Assembly (NCBI GenBank): GCA_963719275.1
Contig: CAVRBT010000008.1
Coordinates: 62,001 to 126,000, forward strand
Direction: 5' to 3'
Source of the DNA: AC-32 sp963719275
Lineage (GTDB): Bacteria > Actinomycetota > Thermoleophilia > Gaiellales > Gaiellaceae
DNA length: 64,000 bases
Part shown: positions 26,196 through 35,121 of the stretch, one piece after another
Layout: every line of letters starts with the position of its first letter
Numbering within the stretch: the stretch's first letter is position 1
Notes under the pieces: generated by a model
The model's database searches: none
The model's input: the letters and a program-made list of their open reading frames with translations, nothing else
Told to the model about the DNA's origin: nothing
Made by a program: the position numbers and the translations under genes

Positions 26196-28286
26196 GTGGC
26201 GGTCGACGTCTCCGTACCACGCCCTGCGGCGGTCTCTCGCGCGACCGCGGTCCCGGCACGCTTGCTGCTCGGCGGGATCGTGGCCGCGAGCTTCCTGCTG
26301 CGCTTCGTCGCGGCCCTCTGGCACACGACGCCCCTCTACTTCCCGGACGAGTACATCTACTCGGGGATCGCGCGCTCGCTGGCCGAGAGCGGCAGACCGC
26401 TGATCCGCGGCTCCTCGGCGCACTTCCCGGCGATGCTGGAGCCGCTGCTCGCGGCGCCGTTCTGGCTCACGCACGACCCCGCGCTCGCCTACCGGCTGAC
26501 CCAGGCGGAGAACGCGCTCGCGATGTCGCTGGCGGCGATCCCGATGTACTTGCTTGTGCGGAGGCTCGGCGGCGGGTCCTGGCCCGCACTCGCGGCGGCC
26601 ACGCTGACCGTCGCCTCGCCCGACCTCTTCTTCTCGTCGTTCGTGCTCGCGGACGCGATCGCGTATCCGCTCGTGCTCGGCGCTGTCTACGTCGGCGTCT
26701 GCGCGCTGGCCGAGCCGACGCGCCGGCTGCAGCTCGCCTTCGCGGCGCTCGCGGTCCTCGCGACCTTCGCCCGCGTCCAGTACGTGTTCCTGCCCGCGGT
26801 GTTCGTGGCGGCCGCCCTCGTCGTCGAGCGTGGCTCAGTGCGAACGACGTGGCGGCAGTTCCGCCTCTCGCTGCTGCTGTACGCGGCGCCGCTCACGCTT
26901 ACCGCGGCGCTCGGGCCGAGGCGTCTGCTGGGCTACTACTCTGGCGTCGCCGACCTGCACGTCAAGCCGGGCGAGATCGTGCACTGGCTCGGCACGGACG
27001 CGATGCTGCTCGCGTACGCGGCGTCGTTCGCGCTCGTGCCCGCGGCGATCGTCGGGATCGCCTACGCGCTCGGACGCCCGCGCTCGCGTGGGGAGTGCGG
27101 GTTCGCGGCGCTGACCGTCGGTCTCCTGCTCGGCCTCTTCGCCGAGGCCGCCCTCTACGCGACCAACGGCTCCGGCCGCTTCCAGGAGCGTTACCTGATG
27201 GTGCTCCTGCCACTCGCCTTCCCCGCCTTCTGGCTCTGGCTGCGACGCGGGCGGCCGGCGAAGCACGCCGTCGCACTGATCGCGATCGGGCTGATCGCGC
27301 TGTCGGCCCGCGTCCCGCTCTCCGGCTATACCGTGAGCGACGCGAAGCAGGACTCGCCGTTCCTGATGGGCGTCTTCCGGCTCGAGAAGGCCGTCGGCGT
27401 CGGCGACGGGTCGCTCTTCATCGCCCTTGCCGCGGCTGCGCTCGCCTGCCTCGCCGGCGGCGCTGCGTTCCGCGCCCGGCTCGCCTGGGTCGCGGTGGGC
27501 GCGACGCTCGTCGCCTCCTGCGCAGTCTCCGTCGGCGCGGTCTCGTTCGACCACCGCGTCGCCGCGAACGTGCGCTCGACCTTCCTGCCGCCGGACGCAC
27601 GCTGGGTCGACCACGCCCGCGCCGGCGATACGACCCTGATCCAGACCCCGGCCACTCCCCACGCCCGCGCGCACGAGCAGCTCTTCTGGAACCGCTCGCT
27701 GACCCGGCTCGCGTTCCTCGACCAGGCCTCGCCGATCGACGCGTTCGGCCACCCGCGCGTGATTGTGGCCGACGACGGCCGGCTCATTCTCGGCGGGAAG
27801 ACCATGCGCGGCCCGCTCGCCATCTCGAACTTCGCGGTCCGGGCGCAGCTGACCGGTGCAGCGATGGTCGCCCGTGGCGCCGACTACGAGCTATGGCGCC
27901 CGCAGGGGACCCCGCGCATGGCGCTCTTCGTGGGCGGCCTCTACCACACGGGCTGGCTAGCCCCCGCGGGCCATGTGACGGTCTGGCCGGTGCGGAACGG
28001 CCGCGTCGAGGGAACCCTGCGCGTGCCCCTTTCCCTCCCCGCCGGAACAAAGCGGACGGTGCTGCGCCTGGAAGGCCCGGGCGTCAACCGTCGCGTCGCC
28101 GTCTCACCCGGGCAGAACCGCGTGGTGACGGTCGACGTCGACTACCGCGGCCCGTGGACGCTGAGCTTCCACTCGAGCCGGATCGGCTATCTGCAGCCGG
28201 ACGAGACCCCCGTGAGCGTGCGCTCGGCAACGCCTACGTTTAGCGGCCGCTACCGCGGCATCGCTTTGCCCGCAGCGACGGCTTAG
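26196..28286 (+). CDS. GT-C-type membrane glycosyltransferase-like protein
   Basis: About 696 residues with roughly 11-12 membrane helices. HTTPLYFPDEYIYSGIARSL (about 37-56) carries the DE pair of PMT/ArnT-like transferases in the first external loop. FSSFVLADAIAYPLVLGAVY and RFQERYLMVLLPLAFPAFWL match the lipid-linked-sugar glycosyltransferase core. The last ~200 residues are a soluble extracytoplasmic beta domain. GTG 26196 is the most plausible start; the frame is open much further left, but that part is antisense to the sulfatase gene. Confidence 0.82.
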   Translation: MAVDVSVPRPAAVSRATAVPARLLLGGIVAASFLLRFVAALWHTTPLYFPDEYIYSGIARSLAESGRPLIRGSSAHFPAMLEPLLAAPFWLTHDPALAYRLTQAENALAMSLAAIPMYLLVRRLGGGSWPALAAATLTVASPDLFFSSFVLADAIAYPLVLGAVYVGVCALAEPTRRLQLAFAALAVLATFARVQYVFLPAVFVAAALVVERGSVRTTWRQFRLSLLLYAAPLTLTAALGPRRLLGYYSGVADLHVKPGEIVHWLGTDAMLLAYAASFALVPAAIVGIAYALGRPRSRGECGFAALTVGLLLGLFAEAALYATNGSGRFQERYLMVLLPLAFPAFWLWLRRGRPAKHAVALIAIGLIALSARVPLSGYTVSDAKQDSPFLMGVFRLEKAVGVGDGSLFIALAAAALACLAGGAAFRARLAWVAVGATLVASCAVSVGAVSFDHRVAANVRSTFLPPDARWVDHARAGDTTLIQTPATPHARAHEQLFWNRSLTRLAFLDQASPIDAFGHPRVIVADDGRLILGGKTMRGPLAISNFAVRAQLTGAAMVARGADYELWRPQGTPRMALFVGGLYHTGWLAPAGHVTVWPVRNGRVEGTLRVPLSLPAGTKRTVLRLEGPGVNRRVAVSPGQNRVVTVDVDYRGPWTLSFHSSRIGYLQPDETPVSVRSATPTFSGRYRGIALPAATA

Positions 28287-28323
28287 ACGCAGTCCTCGGG
28301 CCGCGAGCCCTGGGGGTCACGAG

Positions 28324-28479
28324 CCCCTGGGGTCAGGTCTTGCACCGCCGCACTTCCGAGCCGAGTTTGCAACATCCCTCCCACAGGCCGGTGTTGTGGA
28401 GGGCATGTCACGAATATTTGGCGCACCCGCTCAAGCGCGGAGCGGCGTCGGTGTGTCAATGCAAGACCTGACCCCGGGG
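28324..28479. repeat. 156-bp element bounded by inverted GGGGTCAGGTCTTGCA
   Basis: GGGGTCAGGTCTTGCA (from 28329) and its reverse complement TGCAAGACCTGACCCC (from 28460) bound a 156-bp unit that recurs with other internal sequence at 31639-31791. Inside is a further hairpin (CCCTCC around 28376 against GGAGGG around 28398). Ends of this sequence type accompany REP-associated (RAYT-like) transposases in other bacteria as far as I recall; no transposase is present here, so it would be non-autonomous. The rest of the 28287-28654 gap holds no gene. Confidence 0.75.
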
Positions 28480-28627
28480 TTGCGCGTCGTGGGGTCGAGA
28501 CAGTCGCCGCCGGAGCCGGGCTTTGCCGGGCGGGAGGCACGCTACGAAAGAAACGCTGGGCCCTCGTCGAGAGTGGCCGACATGGTCCACGCTCTACCCG
28601 CGGTGAACGTCCCGTAAGGAGGGGCTC

Positions 28628-28650
28628 ACGGGGGAACCGGGGTTCCCCGT
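28628..28650. terminator. Hairpin after sigA (GGGGAA-CC family)
   Basis: ACGGGGGAACC pairs with GGTTCCCCGT immediately after the sigA stop on the minus strand. It is placed as a terminator. Its sequence and left flank (AAGGAGGGGCTCACGGGGG) match the GGGGAAACC hairpins at 52775 and 58450, so it is also a copy of a dispersed repeat. Confidence 0.7.
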
Positions 28651-28654
28651 GCTA

Positions 28655-29749
<1,095 letters not shown>

Positions 29750-29788
29750 TTGACCTCCCGGCTTGTCTGCTGCGGCTGCCTGCGGACC

Positions 29789-29817
29789 TACCTAGAAACG
29801 ACAAGAGCCGGTGTCAA
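29789..29817 (-). promoter_or_regulatory. sigA promoter
   Basis: On the minus strand TTGACA (29817-29812), 17 bp, TAGGTA (29794-29789). This near-consensus housekeeping promoter would start transcription near 29782, leaving about 33 nt before the GTG at 29749. It is the best canonical promoter in the window. A GGGAATTCCC palindrome lies further upstream at 29860-29869. Confidence 0.75.
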
Positions 29818-29887
29818 CGATTCCCCCGGCTCACCCTCTTGCGGCCACGGATGTTACACGGGAATTCCCAAAATCGAAACACATTCT

Positions 29888-30772
29888 TCACAGGACCGAA
29901 ACGGTCGCGGCGGAGTCGCCGTGACGGTTGGCAACGGGCACCTGCTCGAACTCCGGAAAGGGCACGCCGAGCTGCGTCGCGATCGCCGCCAGGGCCGGGC
30001 GCAGCGCCCGCGGGTTGCCGTCCGCGGCCTTCAGCGCCAGCCCCATGCCGCCCCCGCTCACGCAAAGGAGCCCCTCGGCTCCTCCCTTGGCGACGATCCC
30101 GGGGTGGGCCTGCATGTACACGGTGTCGGTCGCGCCCTCGCCACCGACGAGCTCGGGGTGCGCACGCATCGCGGCGGCGACCCTCGCGCCGCCGTCGAGC
30201 TCCTCCAGCCGCGCGTAGGCGAGCGCGGCGCGCTCGAGCGGGACCGCGAAAGCGACGACGCCGCAGCCGTCGATCCCCGTCGCGATCTCGTCGGGCTCGA
30301 GCCCGGCGGCCATGGCGACCTCGCCCCGAAGCAACCCCTGCAGCGGATGGCCGGGAAGGCGGTAGCCCTCGACCGGCCAGCCGTGCGCACGGCAGGTGGC
30401 GATCATCCCGGCGTGCTTGCCCGAGCAGTTGTCGTAGATCGGCTCCTGCCGCCGGCCCTCCTGTAGGCCGCAGTCGAGGTCCTCCTCGCTCCCGCCCGTC
30501 GCGGTGAGCAGCTTGCGCACCGCCTCGACGTGACGCGGCGTCCCGTGGTGCGAGGCGGCGGCGATCGCGAGCTCCTCGTCGCCGAGCTCCGGGTAGGCGC
30601 GCGCGAGCGGGAGCGCCTGCAGGGGCTTCGCCGCCGAGCGCAGGGAGGCGACAAGGACCGGGTCCCCCGCCGAGACGATGACGTCGCCGCCGCGGATCGC
30701 GACCGCGTGCACCTCGTGGACGCACTCGACGAACTCGCCGCGCCGCACGGCTACCCTGAGCGCCTCAGCCAT
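29888..30772 (-). CDS. L-asparaginase II (AnsA-like, Rhizobium type)
   Basis: 294 residues of the thermolabile/Rhizobium-type asparaginase family, unrelated to E. coli AnsA/B. Visible motifs are SLRSAAKPLQALPLARA (N-terminal Ser/Lys region), AAASHHGTPRHVEAVRKLL, YDNCSGKHAGMIATCRAHG with conserved cysteine, and IDGCGVVAFAVPL. It hydrolyses asparagine to aspartate and ammonia. ATG 30772 lies only 16 bp from the divergent Fpg start, so the two promoters must overlap. Confidence 0.9.
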   Translation of the reverse strand: MAEALRVAVRRGEFVECVHEVHAVAIRGGDVIVSAGDPVLVASLRSAAKPLQALPLARAYPELGDEELAIAAASHHGTPRHVEAVRKLLTATGGSEEDLDCGLQEGRRQEPIYDNCSGKHAGMIATCRAHGWPVEGYRLPGHPLQGLLRGEVAMAAGLEPDEIATGIDGCGVVAFAVPLERAALAYARLEELDGGARVAAAMRAHPELVGGEGATDTVYMQAHPGIVAKGGAEGLLCVSGGGMGLALKAADGNPRALRPALAAIATQLGVPFPEFEQVPVANRHGDSAATVSVL

Positions 30773-30788
30773 GGCGGGAAGAGCGTAG

Positions 30789-31616
30789 TTGCCTGAGTTG
30801 CCGGAGGTCGAAGCGTGGCGGCGCGCCCTCAACGACCCGGTCAGCGCGTTCCCGGTCGAGAAGGCCGGGCCGGCGCACATCGCAACGCTGAAGACGTTCG
30901 ACCCGCCGCTCTCGACGCTCGAGGGTCGCCGCTTCGCCGGGGCCGAGCGGCGCGCGAAGCGGCTGCTCTTTCCGACCGAGGACGGCGAGCTCGTGTTGAT
31001 GATCCACCTGATGTCTGCGGGACGGGTGCGCTACCTGCTGGCTGGTGAGAAGGGCCCGAAGTCGCCGGCCTTCCGGCTGACGTTCCAGGGCGGCGGCGAG
31101 CTTGTGCTGACCGAGGCAGGCGCGAAGAAGCGTGCGGGGGTCTGGCTGCTGACGCCGGAAGCAGTCGAGGCCGAGCTCCAGCACCTCGGGCCGGAGGCGC
31201 TGGCGCTCGGAGCAGAGCGGCTGGGCGAGATCCTGGCCTCGCAGCCGCGACGGCTGCACTCGCTCCTGCGCGACCAGCGGGTGATCTCCGGCGTCGGCCG
31301 TGCGTGGGCGAACGAGATCCTGCACACGGCGCAGCTGTCGCCCTTTGCGCCCGCACAGGGCATGTCGGCGGAGGAGGTCCAGCGGCTGGCGGCCGCGATC
31401 GACTCCGAGCTGGAGCGCGGCCTCGAGCTACGCGAGCGCGGTGCAAAGGACGCGAAGGTCTACCGCGTCCACAACCGACTACACGAGCCCTGCCACGTCT
31501 GCGGCACGCCGATCGAGCGCGTCGACTTCGAGGAGCACACGATCTTCTACTGCCCTCAGTGCCAGACCGGCGGGCGAATGCTCAAGGACCGGCGTCTCTC
31601 GCGCCTGCTCCGCTAG
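30789..31616 (+). CDS. Formamidopyrimidine-DNA glycosylase (Fpg/Nei family)
   Basis: 275 residues. With a TTG start the protein reads M-PELPEVE, placing the catalytic proline and glutamate directly after the initiator as the family requires; this fixes the start at 30789. VISGVGRAWANEILHTAQLS is the H2TH region and CHVCGTPIERVDFEEHTIFY followed by CPQCQ forms the zinc finger. It excises oxidised bases and cleaves the strand. Whether it is Fpg or a Nei-like paralogue cannot be settled here. Confidence 0.93.
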   Translation: MPELPEVEAWRRALNDPVSAFPVEKAGPAHIATLKTFDPPLSTLEGRRFAGAERRAKRLLFPTEDGELVLMIHLMSAGRVRYLLAGEKGPKSPAFRLTFQGGGELVLTEAGAKKRAGVWLLTPEAVEAELQHLGPEALALGAERLGEILASQPRRLHSLLRDQRVISGVGRAWANEILHTAQLSPFAPAQGMSAEEVQRLAAAIDSELERGLELRERGAKDAKVYRVHNRLHEPCHVCGTPIERVDFEEHTIFYCPQCQTGGRMLKDRRLSRLLR

Positions 31617-31638
31617 GGCGTCAGCCGAGGGGCCGAAA

Positions 31639-31791
31639 CCCTGGGGTCAGGTCTTGCGTTGCAGCATTCCGGTACCGGTTCTGCGACGGGCCATCCACAC
31701 CATCAAGGCTGGGGAAGTCTCGGCGCAGATCCATTCCACCGAGGTGCCGCGATTCGGACCCGGATGTGGCACTGCAAGACCTGACCCCGGG
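31639..31791. repeat. 153-bp element bounded by inverted GGGGTCAGGTCTTGC
   Basis: Second copy of the element at 28324-28479: GGGGTCAGGTCTTGC begins at 31643 and TGCAAGACCTGACCCC at 31773. Length is almost the same (153 against 156 bp), but the interiors do not align beyond the ends. It fills the gap between fpg and the converging kinase gene. Confidence 0.75.
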
Positions 31792-31805
31792 TGGATGCGG
31801 CTGAA

Positions 31806-32321
31806 CTACGTGAGCGGAGGCGGTTGAGGCGGTCCGGGCTCGGGCTCGTGGCGCCGGCCCTCCAACGCGATCAGGATCAGCTCGGCCACGACGTCGTCGA
31901 CCGGCTGCGCGGCGTCGACCTCGTGCGTGCAGGTGGCGCGCAGCAGCGGCTCGACCTCCGCGAGGTGCTCGAGGATCAGCCCGCGCTCCTCGGCCGTCTT
32001 CCCGTAGTCGTTCGTCGTCCTGCTCTCGATCCGGGCGAGCAGCACCTCGGCGGGTGCGCTGAGCAGCACGACCGCGTCGAAGTCCGGGTAGAACCGGCCC
32101 TGGTTCGAGACCGTCCCGGACACGAAGAGCGGCACCTCGCGCTCGCGCGTGAGGAACTCGGCTACCCGGTCTTCGCGCCACACGTAACCGCCGTCCTCGT
32201 CCGACCACTCCGTCCAGCCGGGCTCGTCGGTGTCGACGACCTCGTACCCCCGTCTGCGGAGCTCCGCCAGAGCGGTCGACTTGCCGGTGCCCGACATCCC
32301 CGTGACGAGAACCCTGCGCAC
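31806..32321 (-). CDS. AAA/P-loop small-molecule kinase-like protein
   Basis: 171 residues from GTG 32321. The Walker A motif is VLVTGMSGTGKSTALAEL at the very N-terminus; a later ESRTTNDYGKTAEERGLILE looks like the lid arginines of shikimate/adenylate-kinase-like enzymes. The substrate is unknown. A start at 32369 is also open, but TAGCTT lies seven bases before 32321 (32329-32334), so the shorter form is favoured. Confidence 0.78.
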   Translation of the reverse strand: MRRVLVTGMSGTGKSTALAELRRRGYEVVDTDEPGWTEWSDEDGGYVWREDRVAEFLTREREVPLFVSGTVSNQGRFYPDFDAVVLLSAPAEVLLARIESRTTNDYGKTAEERGLILEHLAEVEPLLRATCTHEVDAAQPVDDVVAELILIALEGRRHEPEPGPPQPPPLT

Positions 32322-32365
32322 GGATGGAAAGCTAGAACGAGCTTCGGGAAGATCGATTCCTGAGG

Positions 32366-32575
32366 TCACTGCTGATGAGATGCGCGGTGAGGCTCGGCTG
32401 CGGCAGGCGATTCCTCTGCGTGGTCGCCGTCCTCGCTGCGAGCCTGCTCGCAGTTCTTCTCGCGTAGGCCTCGTTTGGCGTGACCCCCACGGGCACTCGC
32501 ATCCACATCGCGGTGCCCGCGGACGTCGAACGCGTACGCGCGCTCGACGTCCGAGACCGCGAGCACGACGTGCAT
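32366..32575 (-). pseudogene. VOC/glyoxalase remnant
   Basis: ATG 32575 overlaps the hydrolase stop in TGATG. The first 15 residues (MHVVLAVSDVERAYAF) are the typical start of a VOC protein. The sequence then becomes charged and unrelated and ends after 69 codons, whereas VOC proteins are about 120. The start signal is intact but the body has been lost. The plus strand here also has a 30-codon hydrophobic frame (32375-32467) that I do not accept. Confidence 0.55.
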
Positions 32576-33468
32576 CAGGCGCCCGCCTTCACGCCGGCGG
32601 TCAGCCAGTCGAGCACGACCGCCCACTCCTCGTCGAGGAAGTGCCCGCCGCCCTCGAGCAGCTCGAACTCGCCGTTCGGCAGGCGCGAGGCGACGTACTC
32701 GCCGTGCGGCCGCGGCGTGAGGACGTCGAGCTCGCCCTGCCAGACGCGCGTCTCGACGGTCACGTCGCCAAGGTCGAAGCCCCACGGCTTCGCAAACGCG
32801 AGGTCGTCGTCTGCCCAGCCGCGTGAGCCCTGACGAATAGCTTCCGTCCAGCCTTCCCTCATGATCGCCCGCTGCTCGGGCTTCGACGCGCGCCGCCGGT
32901 CGATCTCCGGGAGCTCGGTGAGCATCTCCTCGATCACCGCGTCGACGTCCTCCCGGATGCCGTCGACGTACTGCTGGAGGAAGGCCTCGATCGCCTCGGG
33001 GCCTTCGAGCGCGGCGCTGAACTCCTGCACGTTCAGATCGGCGAGGCCCTCGAAGAAGTCGAAGTTCTCGGCGTCGGGCGGCGCCGGCGTGACGAGCGCT
33101 CCGACCCGGATCACGCGGTCGCCGAGCAGCGCGCCGCAGGCGAGCGCGTGCGGTGCGCCGCCAGAGCCGCCGACCACGGCGAAGAGGTCGAGGCCGAGCC
33201 CGTCCGCGATCGCCGCGATGTCTGCGGGCGCGTCCGCAACCGACCGCCCCAGGTGCGGGTCGGAGAGGCCGTAGCCGGGGCGGTCGTAGGCGATCCAGCG
33301 GACCCCGTGCCGCTCGTACAGCTCCTGGTCGGGGTGGCGCACGAACCGGCAGCCGGGCGTCCCGTGGAGCGCGAACACCGGCAGGCCGTCCTCGGCGCCG
33401 CGCTCGAGATAGGCGAGCGTGCGGCCGTCGGACGTGGTGACGGTGCCTTCGCGCACGGGGTGGATCAT
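32575..33468 (-). CDS. Alpha/beta hydrolase
   Basis: 297 residues. The oxyanion region is ALHGTPGCRFVRHPDQ (about 33-48); the nucleophile elbow reads VVGGSGGAPHALACG, with Ser in GxSGG. The acid and histidine are probably in QGELDVLTPRPHGEYV and LEGGGHFLDEE. A typical proline-iminopeptidase/esterase-like fold of unknown substrate. ATGA overlap with the upstream LldD-like gene. Confidence 0.9.
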   Translation of the reverse strand: MIHPVREGTVTTSDGRTLAYLERGAEDGLPVFALHGTPGCRFVRHPDQELYERHGVRWIAYDRPGYGLSDPHLGRSVADAPADIAAIADGLGLDLFAVVGGSGGAPHALACGALLGDRVIRVGALVTPAPPDAENFDFFEGLADLNVQEFSAALEGPEAIEAFLQQYVDGIREDVDAVIEEMLTELPEIDRRRASKPEQRAIMREGWTEAIRQGSRGWADDDLAFAKPWGFDLGDVTVETRVWQGELDVLTPRPHGEYVASRLPNGEFELLEGGGHFLDEEWAVVLDWLTAGVKAGA

Positions 33469-34520
33469 AGGGAGGAGCGGCGCACATGACTGGGCGTCAC
33501 GTCGGCCGGCGACGGGCAGCCGAGGAGCTTCAGCCCGAGCTCGACCTCGCGCCGAAGCAGCTCCAGCACCCGCGTCGCGCCCTCCTCGCCGCCGGCCGCG
33601 AGGCCCCAGAGCACCGAGCGCCCGGAGAGCGTGGCCCGCGCCCCGAGCGCGAGCGCCTTCAGCACGTCGATCCCGCGGCGGATGCCGCCGTCCAGCAGCA
33701 CCTCGACGCGCTCGCCAACCGCCTCGACCACCTCGGGGAGCACGTCGAGCGTCGGCGGGACGCCGTCGAGCTGGCGCCCGCCGTGGTTCGAGACGACGAC
33801 CGCGGCGGCACCGTGCTCGGCCGCCAGGAGCGCGTCTTCCGGGGTCAGGATCCCCTTTACGACGAGCGGGAGCGAGCAGGTCGAGCGCAACCACTCCAGG
33901 TCGCGCCAAGTGAGCGAGTCGTCGACAACCGCGTGCAGGGCCGTGTGGAAGTCGTCGCCGCGCAGCTCCTCGGGGATGTTCGGCAGCGGCAGGTCGTCCG
34001 GGAGCGTGAATGCGGCCCGCACATCGCGCTCGCGCCGGCCGGCCACGGGCAGGTCGACGGTCAGCACCAGGGCCGTGAAGCCGGAGTCGGCCGCCGCCTC
34101 GACCAGCCCCTGCGTGAAGCCGCGGTCGCGCGACCAGTACAGCTGGAACCACTTCGGCGCTTCAGGCGCGGCGGCCGCGAGCTCGGCAGGGGTGACGCTG
34201 GAGAGCGTCGAGAGGGACATGATCGTGCCGGCCGCCGCGGCAGCGCGCCCCGTGGCCAGCTCGCCCTCGGGATCGGCCAGCCGCTGGAACGCCGTCGGCG
34301 CGACCAGCACCGGGAGCGCCACTTCGGTGCCCAGAACAGTGGTTGCGGTCGAGACGACGCTGATGTCCACGAGCACCCGCGGCCGCAGCTCCCAGCGCTC
34401 GAAGGCGGCGCGGTTCTCCCGCAGGGTGTGCTCGTCGCCAGCGCCTCCGGCGATGTACTCGTACACGCCGGGGTCGAGCCGCTCGCGAGCAGCGGCCTCG
34501 AAATCGGCGACGTTGATCAC
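33465..34520 (-). CDS. FMN-dependent alpha-hydroxy-acid dehydrogenase (lactate oxidase/LldD-like)
   Basis: 351 residues of the FMN TIM-barrel family. VYEYIAGGAGDEHTLRENRA is the N-terminal signature, VVVSNHGGRQLDGVPPTLDV contains the catalytic His-Gly-Gly-Arg, and LLDGGIRRGIDVLKALALGA binds the FMN phosphate. It oxidises a 2-hydroxy acid to the 2-keto acid in the cytosol or at the membrane. The GTG start overlaps the sensor-like gene in GTGA, and its own stop overlaps the hydrolase start. Confidence 0.92.
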   Translation of the reverse strand: MINVADFEAAARERLDPGVYEYIAGGAGDEHTLRENRAAFERWELRPRVLVDISVVSTATTVLGTEVALPVLVAPTAFQRLADPEGELATGRAAAAAGTIMSLSTLSSVTPAELAAAAPEAPKWFQLYWSRDRGFTQGLVEAAADSGFTALVLTVDLPVAGRRERDVRAAFTLPDDLPLPNIPEELRGDDFHTALHAVVDDSLTWRDLEWLRSTCSLPLVVKGILTPEDALLAAEHGAAAVVVSNHGGRQLDGVPPTLDVLPEVVEAVGERVEVLLDGGIRRGIDVLKALALGARATLSGRSVLWGLAAGGEEGATRVLELLRREVELGLKLLGCPSPADVTPSHVRRSSL

Positions 34521-35098
34521 GCGAGCCGCACGCGCAGGGTCTCGCCGTCGACCTCGAGGCTGCCGCCGCGCGCGCGGACGACGCGAACGGCGACGGCGGC
34601 GCCCAGGTCGCGCAGGTCCTCACCGAGCACGACCGGCGCCGAAGCCGGGGTCACCGGCGCGAGCGCGAGCTCCGGTCCGCGCACGTCGACCTCCACCCGT
34701 TCGAGGCCCCCGTGGCGGAGCAGGCAGCGCGCGAGCGCGGCGACGGCGCGCTCCACCGCCTCGGGGTCGGTCTCCAGCTCGGCGCCCTCCCCGGTGACGG
34801 CGACCCGCTCCTCACCGAGCTGCGCCGCCGCCGACCGCGCGAGCTCGAGCGTGTCGACAGGACGAAGAGGCGGCTGGTAGCGGTCGGCGGCGAGGCGCGC
34901 GGCGACCGAGAGTTGGTCGATCAGCGCGCCGATCTGGGCCGACGCCGAGCCGATCATCCCCACGTAGCGCGCCGAGGTCTCGTCCAGCCCTTCGTCGCGG
35001 CCGAGCGTATGCGCGAAGCCGTGGACGGTCGCGAGCGGCGTCCGCAGGTCGTGGCACGCCAGCATCACGAGCCGGGCGAAATCCTGGTCTTCGGCCAA
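34517..35098 (-). CDS. Histidine-kinase-like fragment (HisKA present, ATPase domain degenerate)
   Basis: 193 residues. LVMLACHDLRTPLATVHGFA has the phospho-accepting histidine and proline of a HisKA domain near the N-terminus. The remaining ~110 residues have the length of a small HATPase domain, but no clear N box, G1 (DxGxG) or G2 box is visible, so ATP binding is doubtful. No sensor region or response regulator is adjacent. TTG 35098 start. It may be a phosphotransfer or dimerisation protein, or a decaying kinase. Confidence 0.75.
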   Translation of the reverse strand: MAEDQDFARLVMLACHDLRTPLATVHGFAHTLGRDEGLDETSARYVGMIGSASAQIGALIDQLSVAARLAADRYQPPLRPVDTLELARSAAAQLGEERVAVTGEGAELETDPEAVERAVAALARCLLRHGGLERVEVDVRGPELALAPVTPASAPVVLGEDLRDLGAAVAVRVVRARGGSLEVDGETLRVRLA

Positions 35099-35121
35099 AG
35101 ATGCGTTGGTAGCGTTGGAGC

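Noticed and set aside
28283..28540. Minus-strand frame ending PEDCV, similar to the SigA end LKDCV
   Set aside because: The match is only a dozen bases (TAGACGCAGTCCT occurs at 28285 and at the sigA end). No sigma domain precedes it; the region is the repeat element.
32375..32467. 30-codon hydrophobic frame (MRCAVRLGCGRRFLCVVAVL...) on the plus strand
   Set aside because: It has a signal-like segment but no ribosome site or -10 box at the right distance, and lies opposite the VOC remnant. Too little evidence.
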